Shown piece by piece: positions 1 through 11,709 of a DNA stretch of 64,000 bases. This DNA comes from Thysanoteuthis rhombus (taxonomy: Eukaryota; Mollusca; Cephalopoda; Oegopsida; Thysanoteuthidae): assembly GCA_963457665.1 (NCBI GenBank), contig OY735211.1:36917485-36981484 (forward strand). The letters run 5' to 3'. Positions within the stretch are counted from its first letter, which is position 1. Each line of letters starts with the position of its first letter. The translations under genes were made by a program, and so were the position numbers. The notes under the pieces were generated by a model. The model was given only the letters and a program-made list of their open reading frames with translations. It searched no databases and was not told the origin of the DNA.

Positions 1-552
1 ATTTGACAGATCTTTTTATTTTCTTTATCTTATATCTAGCAGGTAGAGAACCAAGAGTGAGTACAGATTTCATTCAAATTAGATAAATTTAAAAGAAGAC
101 AATCACGAGGCAATTGTTTCTAAGAATTCAGATGCCATTGTGTTTCTTTTTAATCTATCAGACAGGTAATCTACTAGATTATTTTGCCTTATGTTTCAGT
201 ATTGCAAATCAGAAGGAAGTGAGGGAGTTGTTAATCCATAAAAAATCTAATGAAAACTGTATTTTAGGCTATATAATATACAGTGCTTTGAAAAATCATT
301 CAATGCTTCTGGCGTTTCCCTTATTTTTAGAGAGTGAGTACAAATTTAATTCAAATTAAATTGATTTAAAGGAAGACTATCATGAAGCATTTGTTTCTCA
401 GAATTTAGATGCCATTTTCTTACTTTTTTCTATTCAACAGTTAGGTAATCTCTTAAATTATTTAACCTGTGTTTCAGTGTTGTGAATCAGAAGGAAGAGA
501 GGGAGTTGTTAATCCATAAAAAATTAAATGAAGACTATATTCTAGGCTGGAA
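1..552. repeat. Two-copy tandem duplication, period about 278 bp
   Basis: The segment from 53 (gagtgagtacagatttc) repeats from 331 (gagtgagtacaaattta), including a shared aatcagaaggaag and ggagttgttaatccataaaa. One frame across the second half stays open in both copies, but the differences are mostly amino-acid changing, so I do not call a gene. The first copy may extend left of the window. Confidence 0.8.
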
Positions 553-949
553 AAAATATTTTTGATTGTGAAACCAACAAGAAAAAGGTCTGGTTAGTCA
601 CTCAATAGGAAACATCATGTGACCAACATTTTCTGGCAGCATGCCATGTTGGGTTTATCAATCAAAAGATTGGAAAAAGGGATGATCAGTGAATAAGTTA
701 CTTCTTTCGCTTTTGTTGGGTAGTGATCAGTAAAAAGTCTGAATTTTCAAAAGAGCAAGCACGAATGCTGCCAGACAAAAAAAATGACCAATCCAATTGT
801 ACTGTAAATTGAAATATAATTTTGTAGATGACTGACAATCGGTAAAAGTAGAATTGGACAAATGATGGTGCTGATCCAGGGTTATTTTTTTGGTTGAGAT
901 ATATTTTTTGATTTTTTTTCCATATATATATATGTCTACAATCATGACT
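553..949. other. No recognised feature
   Basis: AT-rich sequence; short minus-strand ORFs of 72-85 codons are low-complexity and unrecognised. Confidence 0.6.
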
Positions 950-1300
950 ATTCACCCTATATCTCCAAAAGTTCTGAATGATTTTTAATGGCTATTTGTG
1001 AAAGGATGTGAAATAGGCTATTGAAGAAGTGATTAAATTTTTGGATGGAGTCATGCTTAATTACTTCCCTTACTTTGTAGTTCTATTTCCACAACACGTA
1101 ATATTGTTAAAAGTTCATGTCTGTCCACACAATATCTCCAAAAGTTCTGAATGAAATTAGATGAAATTTTGTGGAAGGATGGATCACGGGGTAAAGAGAA
1201 GTGATTAGATTTTTGGTTGGATCCAGATGTTTTCTTTTGATCAAAAGATATTTTACAGTCTCTTTTTCATGCATTCATGTCTGTGCACACGATATCTGCA
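950..1300 (+). repeat. Dispersed ~175-bp repeat, two units, sense
   Basis: Unit signature ctccaaaagttctgaatg at 963 and 1137, followed by gaaggatg and gtgattaaatttttgg. The same unit occurs reversed at 2190-2790, so the two arrays could fold back on each other. Confidence 0.7.
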
Positions 1301-1348
1301 GAATTTAGAGATACAAAAGAGTCGGGGAGAAAAATTTACAGAAGAGAC

Positions 1349-1590
1349 CAAAAGTGAATACCATGACTTACAAAAAAGTCGAAAAATATTTGCTAGAGCT
1401 TACAGAGTTGAAAAGTGAATGCATGGACTCATGAAACGGTGAAAAAGTGAATACCAGGACTTATAAAAGAATCAAAAAGTAAATACCAGGACTCACAAAA
1501 GAGTCACTAAGTAAAAACCAGAATTTGAGTTATTTTACAGAGTTGGCAGAGGTATGCACTCTCTGAGTGCTCTCTAGTTTGTAGAAATAA
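1349..1590 (+). repeat. Degenerate ~32-bp tandem repeat and dispersed-repeat terminus
   Basis: Units of the form agtgaataccaggacttaca start at about 1350, 1410, 1440 and 1473. The stretch ends with ggcagaggtatgcactctct, gagtgctctctagtt, a terminus also seen near 23865-23900 after another copy of the ~175-bp repeat. Confidence 0.6.
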
Positions 1591-2189
1591 GTTGTAACAG
1601 AATGATCACTTCTTGTATTGGGTTGTTATATATGAAATGTCAAGCTGGAGGATGATAAAGACAATAAAGAACACTGAATATTCAATCAGAATATGACTCG
1701 TTTGAAGCGATAACTTTTTTCCCAACAATCTACTAATGAAAATATGCCATCTCCGTAAGATTCTTCAGGTTTAGTTATTAAAAATTCAATAAAAGCACAA
1801 ATTACAGCTTCTCTATCATTGGACCTTTTATCATGGATTTAAAATATCATAATCTCTAGGAGAAAAGTCAGGTGAATGTGGAAGATGCTGCAAGACTTCA
1901 TATTCCAATTCTTTACGTTAAGACGCAGTCATTTGAGAGTTGTGGGGTCAGATACTGCAGTGGTGGGCTTATGGTTGGTGTCATCTGAGGCAGTAATTCA
2001 TGGCATCAGCCCCCGCCAAAATTTTGGTGATTTTTTTGTACTAATACCATTCAATATTCACCATGATTCTTCCATATCATTCAATGTGATAGCATAAGCC
2101 TATACTTATTAACAATTCTATTCATTTTAAGTTTTTAATTTTTTTGTTTTGATTTTGTGAAATGATATGAAGAAAATTGGCCTATGTCT
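1591..2189. other. No recognised gene; AT-rich
   Basis: A possible old repeat end lies at 1600-1720 (aataaagaacac at about 1665). A short plus-strand ORF at 1876-2097 has no recognisable similarity. Confidence 0.5.
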
Positions 2190-2790
2190 ACTCTTCCACA
2201 ATATTTCTTTGAAATTCAGAGAACTTTTGGTGATATTATGTGGTATGAACCTGTAAATATGACATAAAGGGGGTAATTATGCATGGATATGCCCCAGAAT
2301 TTAATCCTCTTTGAAACCAAATTTCTCACCCTTCCATAAATTTGCATTCTTATTCATTGAGAACTTTTGAGGATATCCTACTGACAGATGAAATTTTAGT
2401 GATTTTTTTTATTTTATGTGGTATGAACATATAACTAAGACGGAGGAGAGGCAGTAATGCATGATTCTACCACAAAGTTTAATCACTTCTTCCGTAGCCT
2501 ATTGTTCATCTTACAATAAAATGCCATTGAAATTCACTGAGAACTTTCAGAGATATTGTGTGGACAGTATTGAACTTTTGGTGATATTGTGTGGTGTAGA
2601 TCTATAAATATGATGTAGGGTAGGTAATTGTGCATAGATCTATCCAAAAGTTTTACCGCTCCTATCGTAGTCTATAGTCCACCCAGCCATTAAATTTAAT
2701 TGAAGTTCATGAAGAACTTCTGAAGATATAGCACGGAAAGTCATGGATATATACAAAAATGTATGAAAAAAGTCTGGGAAAATAAAAATA
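2190..2790 (-). repeat. Dispersed ~175-bp repeat, about four units, antisense
   Basis: Reverse-complement signatures (ttgagaacttttgaggatat, ctgagaactttcagagatat, gaagaacttctgaagatata) recur about every 170-180 bp, inverted relative to 950-1300. Confidence 0.7.
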
Positions 2791-2869
2791 CATTCAGTGA
2801 TATTGTATGGACAGGCAGATGTTTAATTAGAAAAACGAATTATCCAGAAACTATATGAAACATTTTTAG

Positions 2870-3205
2870 GCTGTCATCTTGGTGTCACCCTCTCTAATGG
2901 TGTCACCTAACAGAGAGCAGCCCCCTCCCCCAGGAGGAATTGGAAAATATTGAAACATCACTGGCGTTTTCCATCTTTAGAAACATCTACAGCAGAGTAA
3001 AACTTCTAAAAAAAATTTAAAAAAAGACCCTCCCCACCCTAAAAGAGAAGTTTAGAAGGGGTCTAGTGGAGTAATGGTACCAATATTGACGTCTGTGGAC
3101 AAAACGGTATGGCCAGGATAGCTGGAACACACACACATAAAAAGAAGAAAACAAACGTACGTACGTACGTACGTACGTACAAAAAGGCAAGAACCCTTGG
3201 TCACT
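2870..3205. repeat. Dispersed repeat ending in (GTAC)n
   Basis: Contains the doubled word ggtgtcacc and the tail gtctgtggacaaaacggtat, ggccaggatagctgg, then (ACGT)n at 3155-3181. The tail half recurs at 9150-9265 (gtctgtaaaacagtaaggcc, aggagtactggagcac). Confidence 0.65.
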
Positions 3206-3459
3206 TTGGTAGCTACTACTCGATAGACAATTTATTTAAAAAGAAAAAAAAAGAAAAGAAAGTAAGGTGCTCCCAATATGACTGAATAAGCATATTTACT
3301 CAGAAGAAAAATGTAATTATCTGTGTTCATGTTCATTTCAGAAAAAAATGCTATCGAGCAGATTGAGTCGTTTCTCCATTAACTATCAGCAATCACTGAA
3401 CTCTTCGGGGTTAAAAATTTGGGGTCTTGGGGATGTTTCTTTTAGAACAATAACAGGTA

Positions 3460-3595
3460 GACAGTTTCTGCGCATAGAGGGACGGTTCTCTGCCCCATGT
3501 TCACCGCTGCTGGCTGGGTGTCCTGCCTCACAACATGGCGGGAAATTGACGTTGTTGAAAAAAATCGAACCGATTTTGTTTATTAATCCACGATA
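3460..3595 (+). promoter_or_regulatory. Probable PMS1 core promoter / 5' UTR with YY1/E2F-like composite
   Basis: This stretch is less AT-rich than its surroundings. It contains CAACATGGCGGGAAA at 3531-3545: CATGGCGG resembles a YY1 core and GGCGGGAAA (3537-3545) matches an E2F half-consensus. There is no TATA box close by, which suits a housekeeping TATA-less gene. E2F control of mismatch-repair genes is known in vertebrates; here it is inferred from the motif and its position 50-60 bp upstream of the start codon. Confidence 0.5.
3535..3549 (+). promoter_or_regulatory. Four-codon upstream ORF (MAGN)
   Basis: ATGGCGGGAAATTGA lies 61 bp upstream of the PMS1 ATG. If transcription starts before 3535 this minimal uORF would sit in the leader. 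The same bases form the YY1/E2F-like motif, so the ATG may instead mark the transcription start area, as at YY1 sites. Confidence 0.35.
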
Positions 3596-3736
3596 ATGAC
3601 AACTCTAAAAGCGTTGTCTTCGGACACTGTACGACTGATTGGTAGCACCCAGGTTATTACCTCTGTCAGTAGTGTAATCAAGGAATTGATTGAAAATTCT
3701 CTAGATGCTGGTGCTACAAGCGTTGATGTCAAGTTG
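3596..3736 (+). CDS. PMS1: PMS1 coding exon 1 (aa 1-47)
   Basis: Starts at ATG and encodes the start of the ATPase with [12 protein letters not shown], which includes the ATP-hydrolysis glutamate E30 and the Mg-binding N34. It ends AAGTTG before a gtttgt donor, phase 0, and continues as LENYGLDR in exon 2. Confidence 0.95.
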
Positions 3737-6700
3737 GTTTGTACTTAATACTCAACTTCTACAAAGATTTGTTGTTTTTTTTACAACCTTATTAATTTCA
3801 GTTTTATATTTTTTTCTTAAAAGGTCAACATAGAAAAGGAATCAATTTGAAAATCTCTCTGCTTTGTTCGTTAAATCCTTTGGAGATTTAAAGAAATGTA
3901 TTTATGAAGTAGCGAAGTTTTTAATTTTTTCACTTGTCTCGGAGTTGACTACAAATCAGTGGGAACCTGTTTTTAGATAAATAATTTCAATTCATTTTCA
4001 ATTTAATCGCTAAAAAAAGAGGATAGTTGATTTTTTTCATTAATGAAATAAAAATATGGACGGTGTATAAAAACCTGTTGAGATTTAGCACCAAATGCAT
4101 GGGCAAAAGAAGCGTGTTATGTTTTGAATGGATTGACGCATCTTGAAGAATTTGATAAATGTTCTCTTGAATTTAAAATTATTCTATTCTGCTGCAAAAT
4201 GATGCTTATTATATTTTAAATATGAATCACTAGATGAGTTGAATAACTGTTCTAAATAAGAGAAAGATATTTAAAGAATTTACATTTATTTAAAACAATT
4301 AAACGAATCACCACTCTTTCTCTCTTCCCGAAAAACCTAAAATTCAGTCATGTTCATAGCATTATTGTTTTGAAGGGGACGACAGCAATCTTTCGCTATC
4401 GTCAGGCGATTCAGAATCAGCCATTTACGAAATCAGGTACGGTAGGGCGGAATTGACTAAATACGCCTACAGCCCTTTCTGATTCAGATTTTCTTTTCAA
4501 TTTCTCAACATTACTACATACTTCCACTTTTAGCATGACGAAAATATTTGATTTTTCGATAAAATATTTTTTTCATCATGGACCAGAAATGAAAAACTGG
4601 GCCTGCAACACCAAATTTCAATTCGTAGAAAGAAAAAGTAAGAAACAGCGATTTTAACTGAATTCAGAAAAATTAGGCCAGTTTTATCGAATTAGTTTTA
4701 TTCTATTTTATCAAAGCTTTAAAAAGTGGGACCGCCGGCCGGCTTGCCGGTTACTACCGAGTGTGCTATATTTACATTCACTCGAGTTTCGACCGATAAA
4801 TGAAAAAAAGTTTGATGTAAAAATCGTCTGCACAGAGCTGGTATCAAATCATCAGAATAGACCTTTCAAATAAGAATGACATAAAATAAGCCACTTTCTT
4901 CATTACTACAGGCATTTCAAAAGTTTAAATTCAAAAGTGTCTATTTTAAAAATCATAAATATCGGTGTGAATCGGCATGCGGTGTATACTGAATTTCTGA
5001 CCCCTATTACTATAAAGATCATACATGAATATATATACATATACCACGCTCTCTTAACATAGCGGAAGGGTTTACTGAGTTCGTATTGAAGGTCAGTCTA
5101 AGAGTGTAATTAGTTTGAACTTTCCTGGGCACTACATTCACACCGTCAGACCAAGCAAAACTTCATAAATAATCATTCATTAATCGATACATTCACATTC
5201 CTTTTATGCCAAGATAGATGGGATATTAATTTATTTGATTTTTTTTCAGGAAAATTATGGTTTGGATCGTATTGAGATCAAAGACAATGGAAAAGGAATT
5301 CCTGAAAATGATATTCCTTACGTGGCTAAGCGTCATTACACTTCCAAGATTTCGGCTTTTACTGATTTGGAGCAATTACTGACTTATGGTTTTCGTGGAG
5401 AAGCCCTTGGTGAAGCTTGTTTTTTTTTCTTTTTAATCATATTAAAATTTTGCTCAAGGCTTTTTCTATAAACCAAACATTAAATGTAAGAAATAATTCT
5501 ACAAACACAATTGAAAAATAAAAATTATGGAACATTTGAAAGAAAAATAAAATTTAAAAAAAAAGTTTATTGAATAGCTTTTGGCATCTTTGTTTTAATT
5601 TATGTTACTATTATATGCTATACATTGTTTTAGTTTCTTCATCTTTGTTGTCTTTATCAACATTACATTTGCTCTACTCTCTGGCTTTTCTAATGTTGGT
5701 ACTATTATGCAAAAAGTTCATACCTATAGTATATACTTAATTGATTCATAGAAACATGTTTCCCAAGGCTCAATGATTTATTTCCTTTTCTTTATCTTTA
5801 TTAATTTCAGCTTCTCTCTGTGCTGTGAGTGATGTGACTATTACCACACGAACGGCAGGTGAAGCTGTGGCACGTTCCCTTGTCATCAGCAACACTGGCG
5901 ATGTTGTTTCCACAAAATTTTCTCCTCAACCTGAAGGTATATGTATAACAACCTTATTCTGGCAATAATGTTGGCTTTGATTTCTAACCCTTTTTTTCTT
6001 AATTTTTAATTCTATGGTAACATTACTAGCAATGTGTTTTAATCAAAGCCATAATAACCTTATTGTGCTAATAATCCTTATATTAGATACTGACCATTGA
6101 TAATCCCTTTCTACCTATTTTTCAATGCATTCAAAAGTAAAATCATTAGCTGTGCATGTTCATTATATGTATAGTACCTCTATTTTGTCAGTACCACTTG
6201 CATTAATTCCTAACCACTGATAGTCCCTTTCTTCCTAATTTTCAGCATATTGTAGAGTTAAAAGAATAGGTTCACACTGTCTTAATCCTTGAAGTGTTTA
6301 TTCTATGATTCTGCCTGTTCCCAAACTGAAATAATGTTCCATGGGGTCATTTTTAACCATAAAATTCACCTCCTGCAGTTCTTAACCCGAACACTTGGAA
6401 GGTAGATAATTGTATAATTTGTAAAGCAAACAACACATAGAGAGAAATGAACACAACTTTCCATACAATTCTGACATGAAGAATTCAGAAAGATGATGAT
6501 TATTATCTTGTCTCTATTTCAGGACAAAAAAGTGAAAGAATGTTGAAATCCAATTAGGATTTCATACATAGAATAGATATCAACTTTTTTTTCTATAATC
6601 TATTTTTTTCTTAACTCTTGAAGTGTTTATTTTAAGATTCTGCCTGTTGACTAGTTATAATAATGCCTGCTGGAGTTTATTCTAACCCTATATTATACCT

Positions 6701-9700
6701 AGTTTGAAACTAAACACAAAAAAATATAAAATCACATAACTTTTGAAGTAAACACCATCGCAAAGACAAATGAGCACATTTTTTCAATACAATTGAGAAA
6801 AATAGTTACTATTAAGATACAAACACATCTTAATTTCTTTCAGGAGGAAAAACTGCAAAAAAATTGTGGAAAAATCTTATAGTCCTGTTCCCATTCGGGA
6901 TAAACTGTGCAGGTCAAGCCATTTTGGTGTAGAATTTGTCATGCTGTTGAAATTAGATAATTCAAAGGTGCTGATTCTAAATCTACCAGATGACATTCCC
7001 CTTTTTTTGTTATTATAGAAGAGCTCATTCAAAATCAGAGCCAAAATTGCATTTTTACTCTAAATTGGATGTCAGTGATTCTGAATGTGACTATGAAACA
7101 CACAGCATAATCCCATGAAATTTTCTATGTGTACTAATGGGACCCCCAAGCATGTTTTTTAGCAAATTAGTTTTTGAAAATTCCTTGAAAATGTGTCAAT
7201 GTTTTGGAGTTCGCATTCAGACACGCATCAATATAGTCCTGCAGAATTTTTCAACCTGGAAAAAAATGTAATTAATTTGACATAATATATCATTGGGAGG
7301 AGATTATTATCAGCTCTTCAACAGGTATCTAGCATTTTACAAAGTAATTTCATATATATGTACTTCATAATACACAATCTATAGATTATGGATTTAATTT
7401 TTGATGGAGATGTATCCATATGTATTTTGAGAAGATAATTCTATCAGCTTTCTAACATTGTATCTTGTCAATGTCTATCTGTCATAAAGGTTACTGCCGA
7501 AAAGATGAAGCTAGGTATTTAGCATTTAACAAGAAAATTTTTGAGGATGGAGCAAATCATTCTGACCCTGTGGATGAGGAGGAAGAGATGGAGATGGGAG
7601 AGATAGACTTAGACTCTGATGGTGATGAGTATTTTGAGAAAAAGACTCATTTCTTCAAAATGAAGGTTTGAACTGGAATGATGTGCCAACAGAGAAGAAT
7701 ACTGAACAAACAGTCAATCTCTAGTGTATATGTTGTGCCAAATCATTGAAATTGTCTATTTCATGAAATAGGCTAGCTTACTGCCCAATTCACAAACTTT
7801 TAGTTATTGTTTGTTTGAGTGATAACTGTATCAATGTGTCTTGATTATTACTCTGCAAAGTTGTTTTTAATCTTGAAAGAATTAACATGTTTATATTTTT
7901 AATTTCAAGTTGAAAATTAGTAAACCATCATTGAAGTATTTATACGATAGTTTGTGGAATTTCTCAATTAACAATGCTTTCATACTAAACTAATTCCCAT
8001 TCTATTTTTAATTGAAATACTTTTATTTTGATTTAATTTTTTTGGACCATTCAGATGCATATGTTTTATAGAACTATATGTGTGGTAAAATAAAGATATT
8101 TTTCTTTTAGTTTTATTTGATGAATTATTATTTTACCTTCAGTTTGATCTGTTAGTTACTTTCTTATTTTTTTTAATTGGCTTGAATTAAAGTTATGATT
8201 CACTTAAGCTAGTGTTTTTATTCACTAGAATTCAATAAAATTAAGCTGAAGGTAAAAAGTTGTCATGCAGAGTGTCTAAAAAAATTTTCTTTATAAAAAA
8301 TATATAATCAAACAACATATTCATTAGAAATTAACAATATAATGAAATTAAAGCATGCCTTTATTTCGACTCCTAATAAAAAAGATTCACTAAATGTCTG
8401 TCTGTGACTGCCTACTGTAAAAACTACTTGACATAACTTCATGAAAATTTCTGTCGGTACCTCTTCATGCAAGTTATATTTTGAAAACCATCCCCCAAAA
8501 TGTATTGGGAGGAAGGGTTGATCGATTTACAAAAAAAAATCCATATTGAAACGGATACAATTTTTATGCCCAACATGTCGAAGAGCAGGGAGTTGCTGTG
8601 TATCATTCCTACGGAGGGTCAGAGAGTAAGAGGGAGAACATAAGTTAGAGAGATTTTCTTTTTCTCTCAATACCTCAGAATGCTGTTTGCAGAGAAACTT
8701 TCTTTCTCTTCCCGTCCCTCTCCCTAAAAGCTTTGGCTCTTAGTCTCCCCCTCTTTATAAAAGTGTAAGAGCTGCTTTTCTTTATTTTTCTTTTGCTGTC
8801 AAAATAAATTAATAGCGATTTCTCTGCTCCAAGTAAAAAATTGTTCTCTCAGAAGAGATGTATTTACATTTAGAGCCAAATCACCTTAACAGTCAATAAT
8901 TGAACAATTATAATGTCAAAATTTGAAATCATGCGAAGAAATTCTATTGAAGAATAGATAAGACCAGAATAAATTCTATTTATGACATCACATGTTTTTT
9001 TTTCACTGGAAAATATCTAAAATAGAAAAGACAAAAAACACATTGAAACATCTAGATTCTGGAAGACCTAGATGTTATCAATAAACCTGTCAGAATAAGG
9101 CTACAAGAAGGTGAAAAAGAAAACTTTTTCCAAAAATCAAAAACATTTTTAGAAAGTGTCTAATAGAGTACTGATGTCAATTTTCAGGTCTGTAAAACAG
9201 TAAGGCCAGGAGTACTGGAGCACAAAAACAAACGTACATATAAAAAAAAGAGATAAAACCCTTTGCCATCTTTGATGGCTACAGTTGTTCAATTTTAATT
9301 TAAATTGATGTATTTACTACTGTTTCCTTTCTGTAGTTCTTTTTTATTTTTTTTTATTTAATGCTATCTAATATCCATCTGGCTATCTTTTTATTTTATT
9401 AATTCCTTTTTTTGGACATCAATGTATTCTGCCTGTTAGGGTGGGTATTTAGTATACTAGTGAAAACAGAACAGATCACAAAATGGTATATAACATAATT
9501 TCATCCCTTGACTTGGATTATCCAATTTACAATACTTCATCTGTGTTTATTGATAAAATGAGAAGGAAGATTCAGGTTAATTTAAGAAAAGATTTCCATG
9601 CATAATCAAAAGGGGAGCTTATGTGGTTCATGACTATAATTCAAGCCTGTTTAAAGATTGAAAAAGCAACTAAAAAATTGAGCTGAAAGTGAAGAGTAGT

Positions 9701-11634
9701 CATAAAAATTAATGATTTATAATGATTCATTGTATAAAATCAAAGAAAAAATATAAGTACTTGAATGGTTGTTCACAAATTTTCAACTTGAAATCAAAAA
9801 TAAACCTGTTAATCCTTTCAGCATTAAAAACAGAACTGCAGAGTAATAATCAACACATGTTGATACGGTTATTGCTCAAGTAAACAATAACTAAAATAAA
9901 TAGTTTGTGATTTAGGTAGCAAGCTTGTATATTATATTGTATATCCATATATGAAAACATGTTATCGGATTCTCAACATTTTTGTGCTGTTTTTGTCATA
10001 AATGAAAATGAGTTTGAATCTGGACATAAAGCATCTTACTGAATCGTTAGTGTCATACTTGGGTAGAGAATGCGTTCGTTTGTCTCTTTATTGTATTTAC
10101 AATTTTTCTATTCCCAGTATCCAGGTTCAGAACTGCACTAGGTGTAATATAGGGTTTGAATTAACCCAATCTCACGTTATTACAGCCTTTTAACAAGCAC
10201 AATCATAGAACAGACATTTCAAGGTTTAGGAAAAAATAGATTATTGGACAAATGGTTGATATCCAGTCTATATATGAAAACATAATCGGATTTTTCAATA
10301 TTTTTTTTGCTTTCTGTTTTGATCCTTAAATACAGTCAAGATGTGTTTTGTATCTCAAGAGTTATTAATATTATTTTAGAAAATTATCTTGATCAGAATT
10401 GTATGGAATGATGTGTCCATTTATATTTGTATACTTACTTAAGATATTATATTATTAAGAAATGGATAAATTGTGCATGTTGAAAGAAACAAATAAAGCA
10501 GATATAGACTGAATGAACAAAAATGAGAATTTGGAGTTGGAACAGTTATTTGGGCCTTTGCATTACTGGCGACTGTTTAGCTGGCAAGAGCAATGCTATG
10601 TTGATGTGGCTTCTTTAACAGTTGCATGTTCGATTCCTGCCCCCCCCCATTTTCTTTCATTGTTTTTTCTATTTATGGTGTCTTGGCCGAATAGTACATT
10701 CACCATGTAAAAATGGGAGATCATTTCAAGTAGAGTTTCAGTATAATATAAGACAATTTATAATCATTCTGTCAGATCATATGTCCATTTGTTCATATCA
10801 TAATATAGATTTGTAATACCTTGCTAAAACAGATTCAAGGTAAGATATTGCAAAATTTGAAGTTTAATCATTGATTTCCTTTTTGTTTGTTTATTTATTG
10901 CTATTTTTAAGAGTGGTTAAGGAGGAATGGTTGAATGGTAGTAAAGTGAGTGGGCAGAAATAGAAAAGGTCATAACCTTGCCTATTTATATCCGATTCAA
11001 TTGCTGTTTGCATTAAAATCCAGCCATTTTTATTGCTTGATTTTTTTTTTCTCTCGATAGTGAGGATTTGATAGTGCATCAATTTGCATGCAGTCATAAG
11101 AGAGAAAGATAGTTTTTGATGAATTTGTTCTATAAATCCTACCTGTCATGTCACTGGTTTGTTACATAAACAGCTTGAAGCAAATATTGTTTGTAAGTTC
11201 ATACGAGGCAACTAAATGTAAAACTTGTTCATTCTGAGGATAAAAAGTGACTTTACCTAAAAGAGAAAAAACGGAACTTTTCTACAAAATTTCTCTATAT
11301 TTTATTCATTTTAAAGTCTATTTTTTTTTTGTTTTTGTGAAAAAGTTGGAATTTTTTTGACTCAAAAGTGATTAATAAGGACCTACCTATGCGAGTGAAA
11401 TTTAAACAATAATGAAAAAAAAGAATTAAATGCTTCAAGTGTACTTCTCCCTTGCTTAATAATTCAATAAAGAATAAATTATTTTCATTCACAATCAGCT
11501 AACTGTGGCATGTTCAGAGATTAAATATTTTCAATTATCCGCACATTTTAGTTGTTTATAGTACAATGTTTGAGTTGATATATTCTTCCTCCTGTTTTCG
11601 TAAAATTCTGATGTGAAGTATTTCCATACACATC

Positions 11635-11709
<75 letters not shown>

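Noticed and set aside
152-552. A duplicated exon-like frame (NQKE-RELLIHKK) preceded by tttcag in both copies
   Set aside because: Differences between the two copies are mostly amino-acid changing, and no donor or partner exon supports it. Treated as a non-coding tandem duplication.
3348-3596. 82-codon ORF upstream of the PMS1 start
   Set aside because: It lies in another frame, ends just before the PMS1 ATG, and matches no family; it covers promoter sequence.
7465-7671. 68-codon acidic ORF in intron 3
   Set aside because: No recognisable domain, no splice sites that would fit PMS1 phase, and the homology-based junction of exons 3 and 4 leaves no missing residues there.
10565-10640. Genuine tRNA genes at the A/B-box sequences
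   Set aside because: All tRNA-like heads lack a foldable acceptor stem and are followed by shared non-tRNA bodies, so they are SINE heads.
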